From Anastatus disparis (taxonomy: Eukaryota > Arthropoda > Insecta > Hymenoptera > Eupelmidae), in the NCBI GenBank assembly GCA_017163975.1, contig JAFFSR010000239.1, positions 6,944,001 through 7,008,000 of the forward strand: 64,000 bases of DNA. Reading direction: 5' to 3'. How positions within the stretch are numbered: the stretch's first letter is position 1; every line of letters starts with the position of its first letter. Below the pieces are notes generated by a model that ran no database searches, was not told the origin of the DNA, and saw only the letters and a list, made by a program, of their open reading frames with translations. Shown here piece by piece: positions 50,641 to 62,300 of the stretch. The position numbers were made by a program, and so were the translations under genes.

Positions 50641-51785
50641 AATAATTTTAATCGACTCGACAAAAATGTCAACTCGGAAATAACATGTTATATCCGCAGA
50701 GATGCAACTTTCTCAAAACAAATACGTCACTTTCTCACGCGAGTCAGCAACTTTTTTTTTTCTCTTTTTTTTATTATCATGTGCGTCGTAATGTAAATAC
50801 ATTGTAACCGCAGACTCATTTTACCGGAGTTTAAATGTGTGAAAAGTTTACGTAAGTTAATATTAGAACAAATGTTTTAATGTGTAACTTTCATCTTCTT
50901 TTTATTTCATTCTGAAACATATTATCATCACACGTCAAGTTGTTTCATTCTTAAACTTCTTTTTACAGCATATTGTCAATTTTGCTAACTGTCAGAATTA
51001 TTAAATAATAAGGACTCAGAGGTTACCTAGACTTTTCTTGTTTAAGACCCAAAAATGCAAAAAAGTATAATCGACCTTTGAACCTTCCTTTCTGGTTCAC
51101 ATCTGGCCACCAAGAACCTTACCTGTCTACTCATAAATGAATATCAATTAAGTATCGATACTCACATTTGTTCTCAAATTTGAAGTGAAAACGTGACACA
51201 CGTCTTTCTATTTTATACGTGTTACATTAGCTGTAAAAAAATTCTGTATATTTTTTAATTCTAAGATATTAGATACTATTTTATTTATGTTTTATCCTAC
51301 ACTGCACTTAAGCAAACACTTCGATAGAAGCTTTCTATTACTTACAGACAAAGAAGTTAAGTACTTCACGCAATTTAACAAGTTCTTCCTTATGTACTTG
51401 CACTTAACCGTTCACTTGAAAAATAAAATATTTTTTCATTTCAAATATTATTTTCAAATAATCCAAGAGATAATCAAAAGTTGCAATCAAGAAACTAAAT
51501 ACTCCAAACGTTATACGTATCTTTTAACGTTTATTTATATAAAAAAAAAATCTCCTCCGAGTATAAAATCTAAAGTTCAAGTAATTTTCACATAAACATT
51601 CACTCAATAAAAGTTTAACAAACTTGCAACTTTTAATTTTTCCCTTTCGTTCTTTAAGGAAAAAAAAAGAAGAAAAAAAAGCCAAACCCTTCCTCATATC
51701 TTTCTTTTTTTATTCGCATCAATCTATCTCCTCTTTCCTCCTTCTTCTTTTTTTTTCTCCTTTTCTCTCTCTTGTAATGCACATT

Positions 51786-51850
51786 TATACGTATATGTGT
51801 ATATACTTACGAATATTATTATATATATGTATGTGTATGTGTATGTACGC
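51786..51850. repeat. TA/TG-rich microsatellite tract
   Basis: Interrupted TATATGTGTATG-type repeat overlapping low-complexity open frames on both strands. Confidence 0.8.
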
Positions 51851-53955
51851 TATAGTGGCGAGGCAATGTGTATATACGCGCGTATAGGTGCAACTTTCTT
51901 GCACGCGGCATTCCATTCTGGTCAGAGACCTAACGCGCGAACGCCAGTTCGAGTAGAGCATCAGAGCTATATATATATATGCGTGTCCAAAGGCATCAGA
52001 GAACCCCGTAAGCGTTAAGATTGTCGGATACGTATCAAGAAGAGAACAGAGAAATTGAAGAAGGAGAAAGAAAGAGAGAGGGATTAAGGTTCTTATGGGT
52101 GGAACTTTTAGCGTGTATTTCAAATTGTAGGGTTTTAACAAAAAAAAAATTTTGTTTTTCAAAATATTTTTTAGGTTATTGTTATTGATAAAATTATAAA
52201 AATTTTTATGTTCATCGTCAACATTTTTTCGAATCATGTAAAAAAAATGGAAAACATTATTATCGATCATTCGTTATATCATTTTCGAATTCTTTGAAAT
52301 TTATTTTGAATTGTTTTTTCTTAAAAATACATTTTTTTAAACTGTTTCATATGGATCAAAATTATAGAGATCATTATCATTTTTGTTTTTAATTGTAATG
52401 AATATTCAAATAAATTATAAGAATTTATATTTAAAATTTATAATTTTAATACCAAGAAAAATTATAAACAATATAATTCCAGCTCAAATTATATGTGCTT
52501 CGTTAAATTTAATTAATTATGAATTACAATTATCACTTAAACTCATTAAAAATAAAACTTTTATGAATTTTAACTGTAATTTAAAGGAATATCTAAATTA
52601 AACCGTTAAACAAAAACCAAATTCAATGAACACACGACTAAATTAGCGATTTCAACCTTTTTTTTCTTTCTTTCTTTCTTTTTCTTCGCGAGATGCATCT
52701 CATAAAAAATGCATGAACTTTTAACTATGAAAAACATAACTTATTGCTGCTCTTAAGCAGAGCGATAAAAGTTACCGTTTCTTTCTCTTCTCTTTTTTTG
52801 TATGTACCTTATATATAAAACGATTTTAGATTTCTATCAAACATATTGTGCTAGCTAATTGATTTACGAGCCGCAAACATTGCAAACCATAAGAAACATT
52901 TGTTTACTTCGTTTAAAAGTAAAAAAAAGCAAACACAAAAAAGAGACGTGAAAATAATTCTTATAAAAAGTCGTTTATAAATTGACAAAGTGAAAACGTG
53001 AGTTTATTTTTAAAACTTTAACAGCAAAACGAAATCTTGTATTATTTTCATTCTTATACATGCAAGGCAATCGCTTATATACGCCACGTGATAATTGATA
53101 AACGTTAACCGAGTTCCACCAAGAGAGAAAGAAAGAGATATTTCGTGGTGAAATTTTCTTCAATTTCAGTATGTTCATCGGGTGATACATGCGTATACAT
53201 TTAATTTAAATAAATGTTGCCGCATTGAAGTTATGAAAAAAAAAATAAGTGGGAAAGGTAATTTCGCTAAAAGCGTAATCATAAATCAAATGGTTTTATA
53301 AGACGATGTATCGTTTCGTTTAGCAAGAACGATTATTCATTGTTGGCCTGGTGATACTTGATCAAAATTTCATACTGTTTTATTGAAAATTATTGTTTTA
53401 TAAATTTCCAAATTTTCTATAAATGATGATATCAAAACCCAATTGGTTATTTTACACGATTCCATCAGATTCCATATAACAATCATGAAAATGCGAGAAA
53501 CTTAATGCTCCTTTTTCTTATTTCACATGAACTCCAGAATATCTTATTATTTACTGTTATTGATAAATAGATTTGATTTCGTAAAAATCGGCCCGGTAAT
53601 TGTATTATCAACAGTATTACCTCAAAAAGGTATTCCACAAAAATTTCAATCGTTTCAAGAAATTAATATATCATTATTATTATTTTTTCAATTTTTAAAA
53701 CTTTCATCCAACTTTTTTCTTTTCTCTCCCAACAAACGAGGAGCAAAGCATCGAACAAAATAATCTCGAATATATCATCGTGATACCGTGCATAAAAATT
53801 CTGCGACCAGTCCAACGAAACGTTACTCTTTTTTTTTTTATCACGTGAATCACACAGCCAACGTACTCGTCTGTTATCGAGACGCATCGTATATATGCAA
53901 GAGAGAAGAATTAAAAAAAAAATGAGAAAGAAAGAGAGATTACCAACACCATAAC

Positions 53956-54023
53956 GAAGCGCCGTTTCACCGCCTCTACCATATATACATATGCGCGCTG
54001 GTAGAGGCGTGACGGAAGCTTCA
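53956..54023 (+). ncRNA. pre-miRNA-sized hairpin candidate
   Basis: A perfect 11-bp stem, CGCCTCTACCA (53971-53981) with TGGTAGAGGCG (53999-54009), encloses a 17-nt loop. It extends outward through TCA/TGA, GCC/GGC and GAAG/CTTC pairings with small bulges. The resulting ~68-nt hairpin has about 21 paired positions, the size of an insect pre-miRNA, and is GC-richer than its surroundings. No seed is matched to a known miRNA. Inverted repeats of this size also arise from degraded mobile elements. Confidence 0.35.
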
Positions 54024-55490
54024 ATTTATGGATGAATAAAAAAAAAATATGATAGATATCGTGGATATTTCTCTTTTTTTTAGTGAGAGAGAGGAAGAAA
54101 TTGTGATATGAATCAGATGAGAATTATTGAATCGAGAAGGGCTTGTTAAAATTATTGTTTTGGGTTTGTTGTGATTAAAATTTAATTTGATTTATTTTTA
54201 TTATTTTTAAAACAATACTAAAAAATTTAAAGTATTCAAAAAAGTAGAAATAATTATAATTTACGTCGAATTTTTATCTTCTTTCAAAGTAATTTTTTGA
54301 ATCGAATTACATAATTTTTTTTTTAAATCTCATAAATTATTTTATAAGTCATTTATCAATTTCATTCATGAGAATATTTAAAACACATAATGAAAAGTTT
54401 TTAAATAACAAAATATGAAGTATATTTGAAGTTCAATATTTTAATTTTCTTTTCATTTATATTCTCTACTTTATAAAAATGCAAAAGTTAAATTTATTTC
54501 TAATAATTTTAACTGATGCATTAAATGCAAAATTCACTTTATTATTTTATAAATATTTAACGCGTAAATTCAATCATTAGATTAAATGGAACGGAAAGCT
54601 AAACAAGTTATTTATTTAAAATTTCCCATAAAATTATTCAAAGAAAATGTGTAATTATCAGTAAAAAAAGAAAGTTGCTCATTTAAAGTGAAAAAAAACT
54701 TTATTCGATTATCACTTGAGCAGCTCACAAGACATTATTTTTATCAATTAAAATGAAAATAATTCTGAAAAACGTATCCATGAAAATCGTTCATACCGAT
54801 AATTATTTAACACTTGCAGTCAACATTTTACTATTTTTATTTTCCAACTTTGTGATTTCATGTTATAAGTACATAAAGTGACATACTAGCACGTTATTAA
54901 TTTGCTCTCAATATCTAATTATTTTATCACATATATTTAACGACATGATAAACGCAGAAAATTCAAAATTAAATACTAAAATGTTTGAAATTAAACTAGT
55001 TTACCAAACGACATCAATGAATGATCGGCTTGATAAGAAATCCAACGAGGAATTGCTAACCTAAATTTACCTTTTTCTCTTTTCATTCTTTAAACAACCA
55101 AGCAAATTAGAAGCGCAACTTAAAAACAGTGCTAAATCATGCAAAAAAGAACGTCTAAAGTGAGAGTACACATCTCGTAACTATATTATTGAAATCCAAA
55201 TGTTCTAATGCAAACCGTTATATTATTGCAAAAAGAAATAAATTTTATAATTTTAAATTAATTAATTAATGTGCAGCTATTGGATTAAAATCTAAATTAT
55301 CCTTTCAATTAATAATTTATCTACTTTAACACTTTATTAAATTGTATTATATGCTCTCTATAAAATTCAATCTAATCTAGGATAATTGAATTCTAATCGT
55401 ATATATACGTGCGTTTCTGTACATAATAAATGGCTAGTTTTTAATTTTAATTTATATGTTTTTGAGAAAAAAAAGAAATTGTTTTTATAA
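54024..55490. other. non-coding AT-rich stretch
   Basis: Nothing beyond homopolymer-rich AT sequence was recognised. Confidence 0.6.
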
Positions 55491-55501
55491 CTGATGAAAA
55501 C

Positions 55502-55690
55502 GAGGTCATCAGTGGCTCAGTTGGTACAGCGATGGATTCGTAATCTCGAGGTTCCGAGTTCGAATCCCGTTCTCGGCCGATTGATACAAGCACCACTGAA
55601 TATGATACATGTGCTTTGTTCACAAATACACTGACGATCTCCGTCGCTAATTAGCATCGCAAGGATGGCATAAATACAGCAACGTTAAAT
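55502..55690 (+). mobile_element. tRNA-headed SINE, full-length copy 8
   Basis: Plus-strand copy with the best-preserved A box (TGGCTCAGTTGGTACAGCG), an anticodon-position CGT, a B box GAGTTCGAATCCC, the body segment GTGCTTTGTTCACAAATACA and the tail ATTAGCATCGCAAGGATGG to AACGTTAAATAATAATAAAA. An imperfect 10-bp flanking direct repeat, CTGATGAAAA (55491-55500) and CTCATGAAAA (55705-55714), is a probable target duplication. This is the best reference copy of the family in the window. Confidence 0.92.
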
Positions 55691-55714
55691 AATAATAAAA
55701 AAAACTCATGAAAA

Positions 55715-58700
55715 TAAACTTTACAACTAAATTTTAGGTGTAGTTATCACACATTTTTTAAACAATTTTTTATTTAGATATTTTGAGAGAAAAAAGATTA
55801 AACAAAATAATTAGAAATACAAATAATTTTCATGTAAAAAATGATTTAGTAACTATAATGATAAAAAGTTGTTGCATTTTCTCTAACATTAAAAATGTTT
55901 CTTCCACGTATATTTAATCTGAGATTTTTTTCTCTAATTGAAAGAAAATTATGTTTCGATAATGATTCTAATATCCTAAACGCATTACGTTAAAAAATGT
56001 AGACTTCCAGCCGGAAGAATTTTTCTTTACTCAATCCCACGGTAAATAAACAAAATTGCACATAATCCAACACATGAGAGAAAAAAAATCTAAAAAATAT
56101 ATTTATAAAACTAATGAAACAAAACGTTTCGCGCCATTAACTAACAGATCATACCGCTCCGAGCAATGGTACACAAAACAATACGTCAAAGGATAAAAAA
56201 AATTCCGGAAATCTCACTTTACCAAACAAAGAAAAAAAAGAAAATAAAACTAAGCAATGGAAATAAAAAAATGCTAAAATTGTTCACGTGTATAAACGAG
56301 TAATAGATAAAACCTGAAAACGGCACCGTAATTAGAAAGTATCATACACACCAGATTCTCTTATCTTTAAGTGTGCGGCCGCTACATAAAAAAAAGAAAA
56401 CTAAAAGAGGAAACCATATTCAATGCGCATCGTGAAAAACAGGTGCAAAACTTTGTGGTTTTTTTCGTTTTTGTTACATATTATTTTACATGATTATAAG
56501 GTATGTTTATTGTTAAGTTTTTCTTTTTGTTAATTTGCATATGCAAGGGAATTAAGAAGTTTGCGTGTATTACAAGAAGTTTGTTTATTCACTTGAACAT
56601 TTTTGTTTTTCTCATTTTTTTAAGTTTACTTTGGAGTGTTTCTTACAAATGGATTTAATGTATATGTTTGACTTCGTTTTATACATAATTTTCAAAAAAA
56701 TGAAAAAGAAAAAAAAATATTTTGCTGCAGTATACAATTATGATTTTTTTTAACATCAGTATACGTTTTGATTATAAATTGTTAATTTATGCATAGAAGA
56801 GATATTTTTATAAATAATATTAATGACAGACATAATTTACGTTTAATTTTTTCAATTTACCAACAGCAATAATAATAAAAAAATGTATACGAAAGAATAA
56901 AAAAATCAAATCAAATAAACATAAAAGAAAAGCGTCGCGTCTGTTAATCGACAGCACAAAAGACTTAGTCAGTCATTTTGTATACACAAGAGACTTCATA
57001 AAAGCACATCATGCAACCAGCCCAAGCCATTTAAAGCCCTGAAGGCAAATGAAGAAGACGCGTGTTAACTCAATTAATTTAAATTTAACGCTCGATCAAT
57101 TATGCGCGCATATGCAGTCTACATATAATAATATTAAATTTTCTTCAATGCACGCGTAATTGTTCTATTATTAAAAATTTTAATTTTCAATTTTCGCTTT
57201 AATTGAAGGTTTTGACCTTCATGATTGAGTTAAATTGAGTAAAGAAAAAAAGAAAAGATTTTTTTATATAATTTAAAATCAGTAATCGCGAATGCAATAG
57301 AAAATAAAATTACAAGTGTAACCGATTTAGCAATGTTGAGAGCGATTACGAATTTTATGTACTTTCTATTAAAAGAAAACGAAAGTTATAATCGAGCGTA
57401 AAAAAAACGAAAAGAATTCTGTGAAAAATATCATTTTTTTTCTCTTGATTTTTATTTAATGCATTTAATGAAAGGTTTTTAAAATCAGTTTTGTTTTCGT
57501 CATGACGAAAGTTTATCCAAGTATTCAAAAGAATTTACAATTCAAAGCTGCGCAACTATGAAGTTTTCGTAATACAATTATTATTGGCAAAAAATTTTTT
57601 AAATCTTGACTCTTTATTTATAAAAGTATGAACAAAAGTTAAAACCAGTTGAATTAAATTAAAAAAAAAAATATTAATTTTATATACTTTTTTTACAAGA
57701 TTAAAGGGTCAGTATACGTGGTCGTCTGATTTCATAAATGAAAACGTATTGATATTTTTCATGTACACCATATGTCATAAACTTTTACAATTTAATATGA
57801 ATAATTACTTGAGTAAATAATAGCTCTGATGACATTCGTATTGATTTATTTTATTGATATTAATTGTTTGAATGATTATAAAAAATCCATTTATTTTACA
57901 TGTCAATAAATTTTTCTTTCGCATTTTCAAGCACAAATAAATTATTAAATAATTGTACATTCGTGACAGTTAAATAATTATTCGAAACTTTGTTCACACG
58001 AAACGTTATTAATGAATCATTTATAAAAACATTAAAAAAAAATGATGCTTTTAATTTTTCATTGATGAGCATTAACTTTCTCTAATACTTTATCGCACGA
58101 ATATGATTTTATTAATCAAATTAGGATATTAGATTAATTTATAGAAATTTTTATTCTCTAAAGAAAATTGCTCGTACGAAATAATTATTTATAAACGCAT
58201 AAATCTCCATGAAAATTTTTTTTATCGCGGTATTAAATTCATAATAACAGATGTTCTTAATAAATTAGTCATGATGATGATCGGCATATGTTGAAAATAA
58301 TTCAATAGAAATTTTTTAAAATTAAATTAATTAACCAGCTTGAATTACATTTTGTATGCAAAAAATATATTAAATTAACATTCCAACAGAAGATAATATT
58401 CCATAGAATAAAGTAAAAAATTAAATTTAAGAAAAAAAGAAAAAAAATATCAAACAATTATTTTCTAATCGAAAGCTTCTAAAGTAAGCCTCATTAATGA
58501 TCGAAATGTTATACCGTGTTAATCATTAATGAATCATTATCGTTACGCTCGATCATCGATCAGATTTTCCAATGATTCTCACATGCGAGAAAACGACGTG
58601 TTCCCAACGTTTCGCATACTTTCGATAAAGAATCATTTGTCAGATAATCGGGTAATAGATCATGTATCTATACGCTGGATGTGTCGTGTGAAAATTTTGC

Positions 58701-59239
58701 GTTGATGAACGAATTTTTTTGCGATTGAAAATTTTTTATTATGCTTTTGATTAAAGGATGTTGTAATTTCAGTTGGTGTAATTAGGTTTTGAACTGTAAA
58801 TTATGAATGGTGAATTAAAAATTCTTTATTCAAAATATAAATTCAACAATTTTAATATTATAAAGTTAAAAAATAAAAATTATATGCAAAAATTAAAGTT
58901 GGTCACATTATCAATTTAAATTTTGTAATTGAGGCTTACGTTATTATAAAATTTGTATTATTCTAGAAGATGATTAATATTTGCTATAAACTTATATAAA
59001 ATTATCAACAAATTATTCATAAAAATTATATTATAATTTCTATCATATTATAATTTTTTTTGTAAAATCAAGAAACGAACTTCTTAAATTATGAAATCAA
59101 CATAAAATTTTAAAAAATTTACATCTTAAACTCATTTTCTCTTTAGAAAAAATTAAATTCATTAAGATATTTAAAAATGTTCTTTTTTTTATCAAAGTGC
59201 AATATTCAAGTACTTCAATTTAGAAAGCTTTTGCCTATA
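55715..59239. other. non-coding AT-rich stretch
   Basis: No gene or repeat family is recognised. It contains an A+C-rich (about 56.0-56.34 kb) to G+T-rich (about 56.44-56.6 kb) transition. Confidence 0.6.
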
Positions 59240-59355
59240 TGAGCCAAGAGCCCAGTGGTGCATCAATCATTTGCGTCGCGTCGACTTGACTCGCGACTAA
59301 TTGCCGGCGCGCGTTAATTGATTCCGTCGTACTCCCTCTCTCTCTCTCTCTGTGT
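59240..59355. other. CpG-rich island with TC microsatellite
   Basis: A short patch with TTGCGTCGCGTCGACTTG and TTGCCGGCGCGCGTTAATTG ends in a TC tract (59335-59351). Two TTAATTG/CTAATTG sites, of homeodomain-binding type, flank the GCCGGCGCGC core. No long open frame. It may be a promoter or enhancer island or the centre of a composition switch. Confidence 0.4.
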
Positions 59356-62300
59356 ATACATATGTCGTTTAATACTGGAAAATTATAATGTTACATACGT
59401 AATATGGTTAATGCGAGCATTGACGCATAGGTTTATTGAGCTTTTTTTTTTATTTTCAAGCGAATAACGTTTATTTTGAAGGGAACCATTGATAAAAGAA
59501 CTTTATCTTGCTTGTGTTGATTATGATGTAGATTTATGAGATAAAGCGTTTAAAAATGATGTTTTGATTTTTGCAAGCTTACTCAAACAACTCAAGAGTT
59601 CGAAAAGCTAAATTTTAAGATTGTAAATTTATTTGTTTATATTTAATTTTACAATTATGTATGGACAAATTTCTTTATTTATTTTTCGTGTATTAAAACT
59701 TGAGAATTTATAAAAAGCTTCTTGTATATTAATTAAATTTTGAAGCAAAAATTTTAGCAAGTATTTTTGATTGTATCAATTGACAAAGATCTCAAATTTC
59801 CTACGCACCATTATTAAGTGAATAATATAATTTATTACTTCTTTTTAAATCCACGCAGATGATTAATTAAAGCCAGCCTTTCATTTCATTATTACAAAGC
59901 ATAAAACTGAAAAATACACAAAAAAGAAATTAGAATACACTAATATTCAATTTAATGACTTACTAAAAAAAAAGGATAGAAATCCATTCAGGTCCATAAC
60001 CCCGGAAACGTATACGCACGATTTGATTTTCAATGATACATAAAAATTAGCATAGAATCCGCGTTCCAAAAAATCAAATTGACCAAACCCACGTTAATAT
60101 TATTAGTCATAGCCGGCAAGCTCGAACTGAAAAATAAATTAATATAAGAATCAAATAAAACAAAAATGGCAAAACTACTTTTGCCGCGCTTGGATAATTA
60201 CAATACATCAGTACGATGAAACACACCTTCCATCATCTACCCACGCAATATAATTTTGGTATCACGGATACGTTGGATTAAAAAAGTCGACTCTAACACT
60301 ACGGAATTCGGGGGCGACGACTTTCATACTTTTTTTCATCTCTTTATTTTAATATTCCCATATTTATGGAGACAGGATGTAGGATTTTCACAGGTGCTTG
60401 TAAATCAATGTTTAATCCAGAAAGTTACAGAATGAAAGGGATGGTTATATTACATTTTGCGGGATAACGGAATTAGGAAATTGAAACGGAGGGGTAGATG
60501 CCCTTTTGACATAATTTAATTATTATCAGACGATTGTGAATTATACCTGACGTAAATCTTTGTTTTAGGCATTAGTACGCAATTGATTTTGTAATAAATT
60601 TTCGTTTTATAGTTATTGTTATCTTTATTGCAAAAATCTTTTATTTTTGATACAAGTTTTAAAATTTAACAGAAACAAATTTTTTCAATATTTTTTACTG
60701 TTTTATCCTTGATGATTACGTGACATTGTTTTTTTCTTAAATTTTCTTTATTCCAAAAACTTGTATTTTATCGATTTTTATTTTGAAAAAATATCATTGA
60801 AAAGAATAAATTTTCTTCGAAATGAATTCAATAATTGCATATCTCTAATATAATTTCATTGTATGCATATAAACACGATAATCACATATTCAACTGTACA
60901 ATATTACAAAAACGAAAAATAAAGAAAAACTAAACAAATATCAAGATTCCCATAAAAAGTCAAAGAAAATTTTTTATTTTTTCAAACAGTCCAACTTAGC
61001 ATACAAAAGTTTAAATAGTGAAAAAAAGTGCAGCCGCATCTGTTGTAGTTTCTTCATTTTTCCTTTTTTCGTTAGTTAAAAAAGAAAAAAGGTAAAAAAA
61101 AACTGAAAAAGGTGTGTATATTTCTCGCAGGTAGAGTCGAGGCCATTAGACTTTTCTCTTTTAGTCAACTATACACATTCCTTATATATCCCCTTGTAAG
61201 GTTCTTTTTTTTTAAATTTTATTTTCTTTCCTTTTTCGTATTTCTCTGTTCGCTTTGGGAAATTCTTGAGACTAAAAGACGCTTTCAGAGAAAACCGACG
61301 CTCTGGGATGTTTCACGCGTTATAATAGGGAACAAATTTTCTAAAATTAGAGCCTTCGATGTTGGTTTCTTCAGTTCTTCTTTTTTTCTTTCTTTTCTTT
61401 TTTTATTATTTTAAATGATTTGGGTTCTTTCATTTTGGAATGCGATGGCGATGTTAAATTATTGCTTATTCTTCTTAATTTATATACTTTTTCTGATATT
61501 ATTGGTTAATAATTTATGCATAACTTCTTTTTTAAATTTATTTTAATCAATTTTCTTATATAGACAAACAATTTATTACTTTGAATTTCTTGGGAATTTC
61601 TGTAAATTTAATATTTACGTTACTTTGAATAAAAATATCAAATCAATAAATAAAAACCAATTAACAGTCGCTATATCGATAAATATACTCTTTTGACTGC
61701 TTTTATCAAAAAATTTCGTATTAAAATTCCTATTTAATACTTTTTTACTTCTTTTATTCAAAAACAATTAAAACACCTAAAACAATAAAAAAGTTTATAA
61801 CATTTAAATCGTTAAAATTCAATTTCAGCTACTCCATAGCAATAAACTAAAAATGGTAAAAATAAAAAAATCTATCAATATTGGATAACTTTTTGTTCTA
61901 GCGCATATCAGTGAAAGTAACAACTACACTAAATCGATATCGGTGAGAATAAAACGTACAAAGAGAAAAATATTGTCAATAGAAAGGCGATAGGCATTTT
62001 ATAAATATTTATCAACGCACGACTAAAATTTGAAGCATTTATTATCATTGATTCTTATTAATATAAAAATCTCATGTCGCCACGTGACTATTATTTAGAA
62101 AGACTTTATGTTCGATGTATATAATAATGCATAAAGTTTTGTAGTAAATGTCCCTTTGGGGTATATAATGTTACAGGGAAAATAAAGAAGAAAAAAATAA
62201 TAGAAAAGCGTGGGAGTTACTAGCGTGTACGCGCAGTCAAGTGAGTTTAATTAACTCTCTTGGATGTACTACTTGGAGCGATTTGAGCTTTTTTTTTCTT

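Larger units (their letters stand above)
45669..53955. other. non-coding AT-rich stretch
   Basis: No gene is supported. It contains an extremely C-rich, G-poor patch at 50519-50640, TA/TG microsatellite DNA at 51786-51850 and a clear A+C to G+T switch near 48.85 kb. The longest open frame here (minus, 51785-52270, 161 codons) passes through microsatellite DNA and lacks recognisable domains. Confidence 0.62.

Noticed and set aside
51785..52270. 161-codon minus-strand gene
   Set aside because: Its C-terminal part is translated TA/TG microsatellite (HIHIHIY-type) and its N-terminal part is N/K/F-rich low complexity; no domain.
55502..55580. Functional tRNA with CGT anticodon
   Set aside because: Same composite SINE structure as the other copies, ending in the shared tail and probably flanked by a target duplication.
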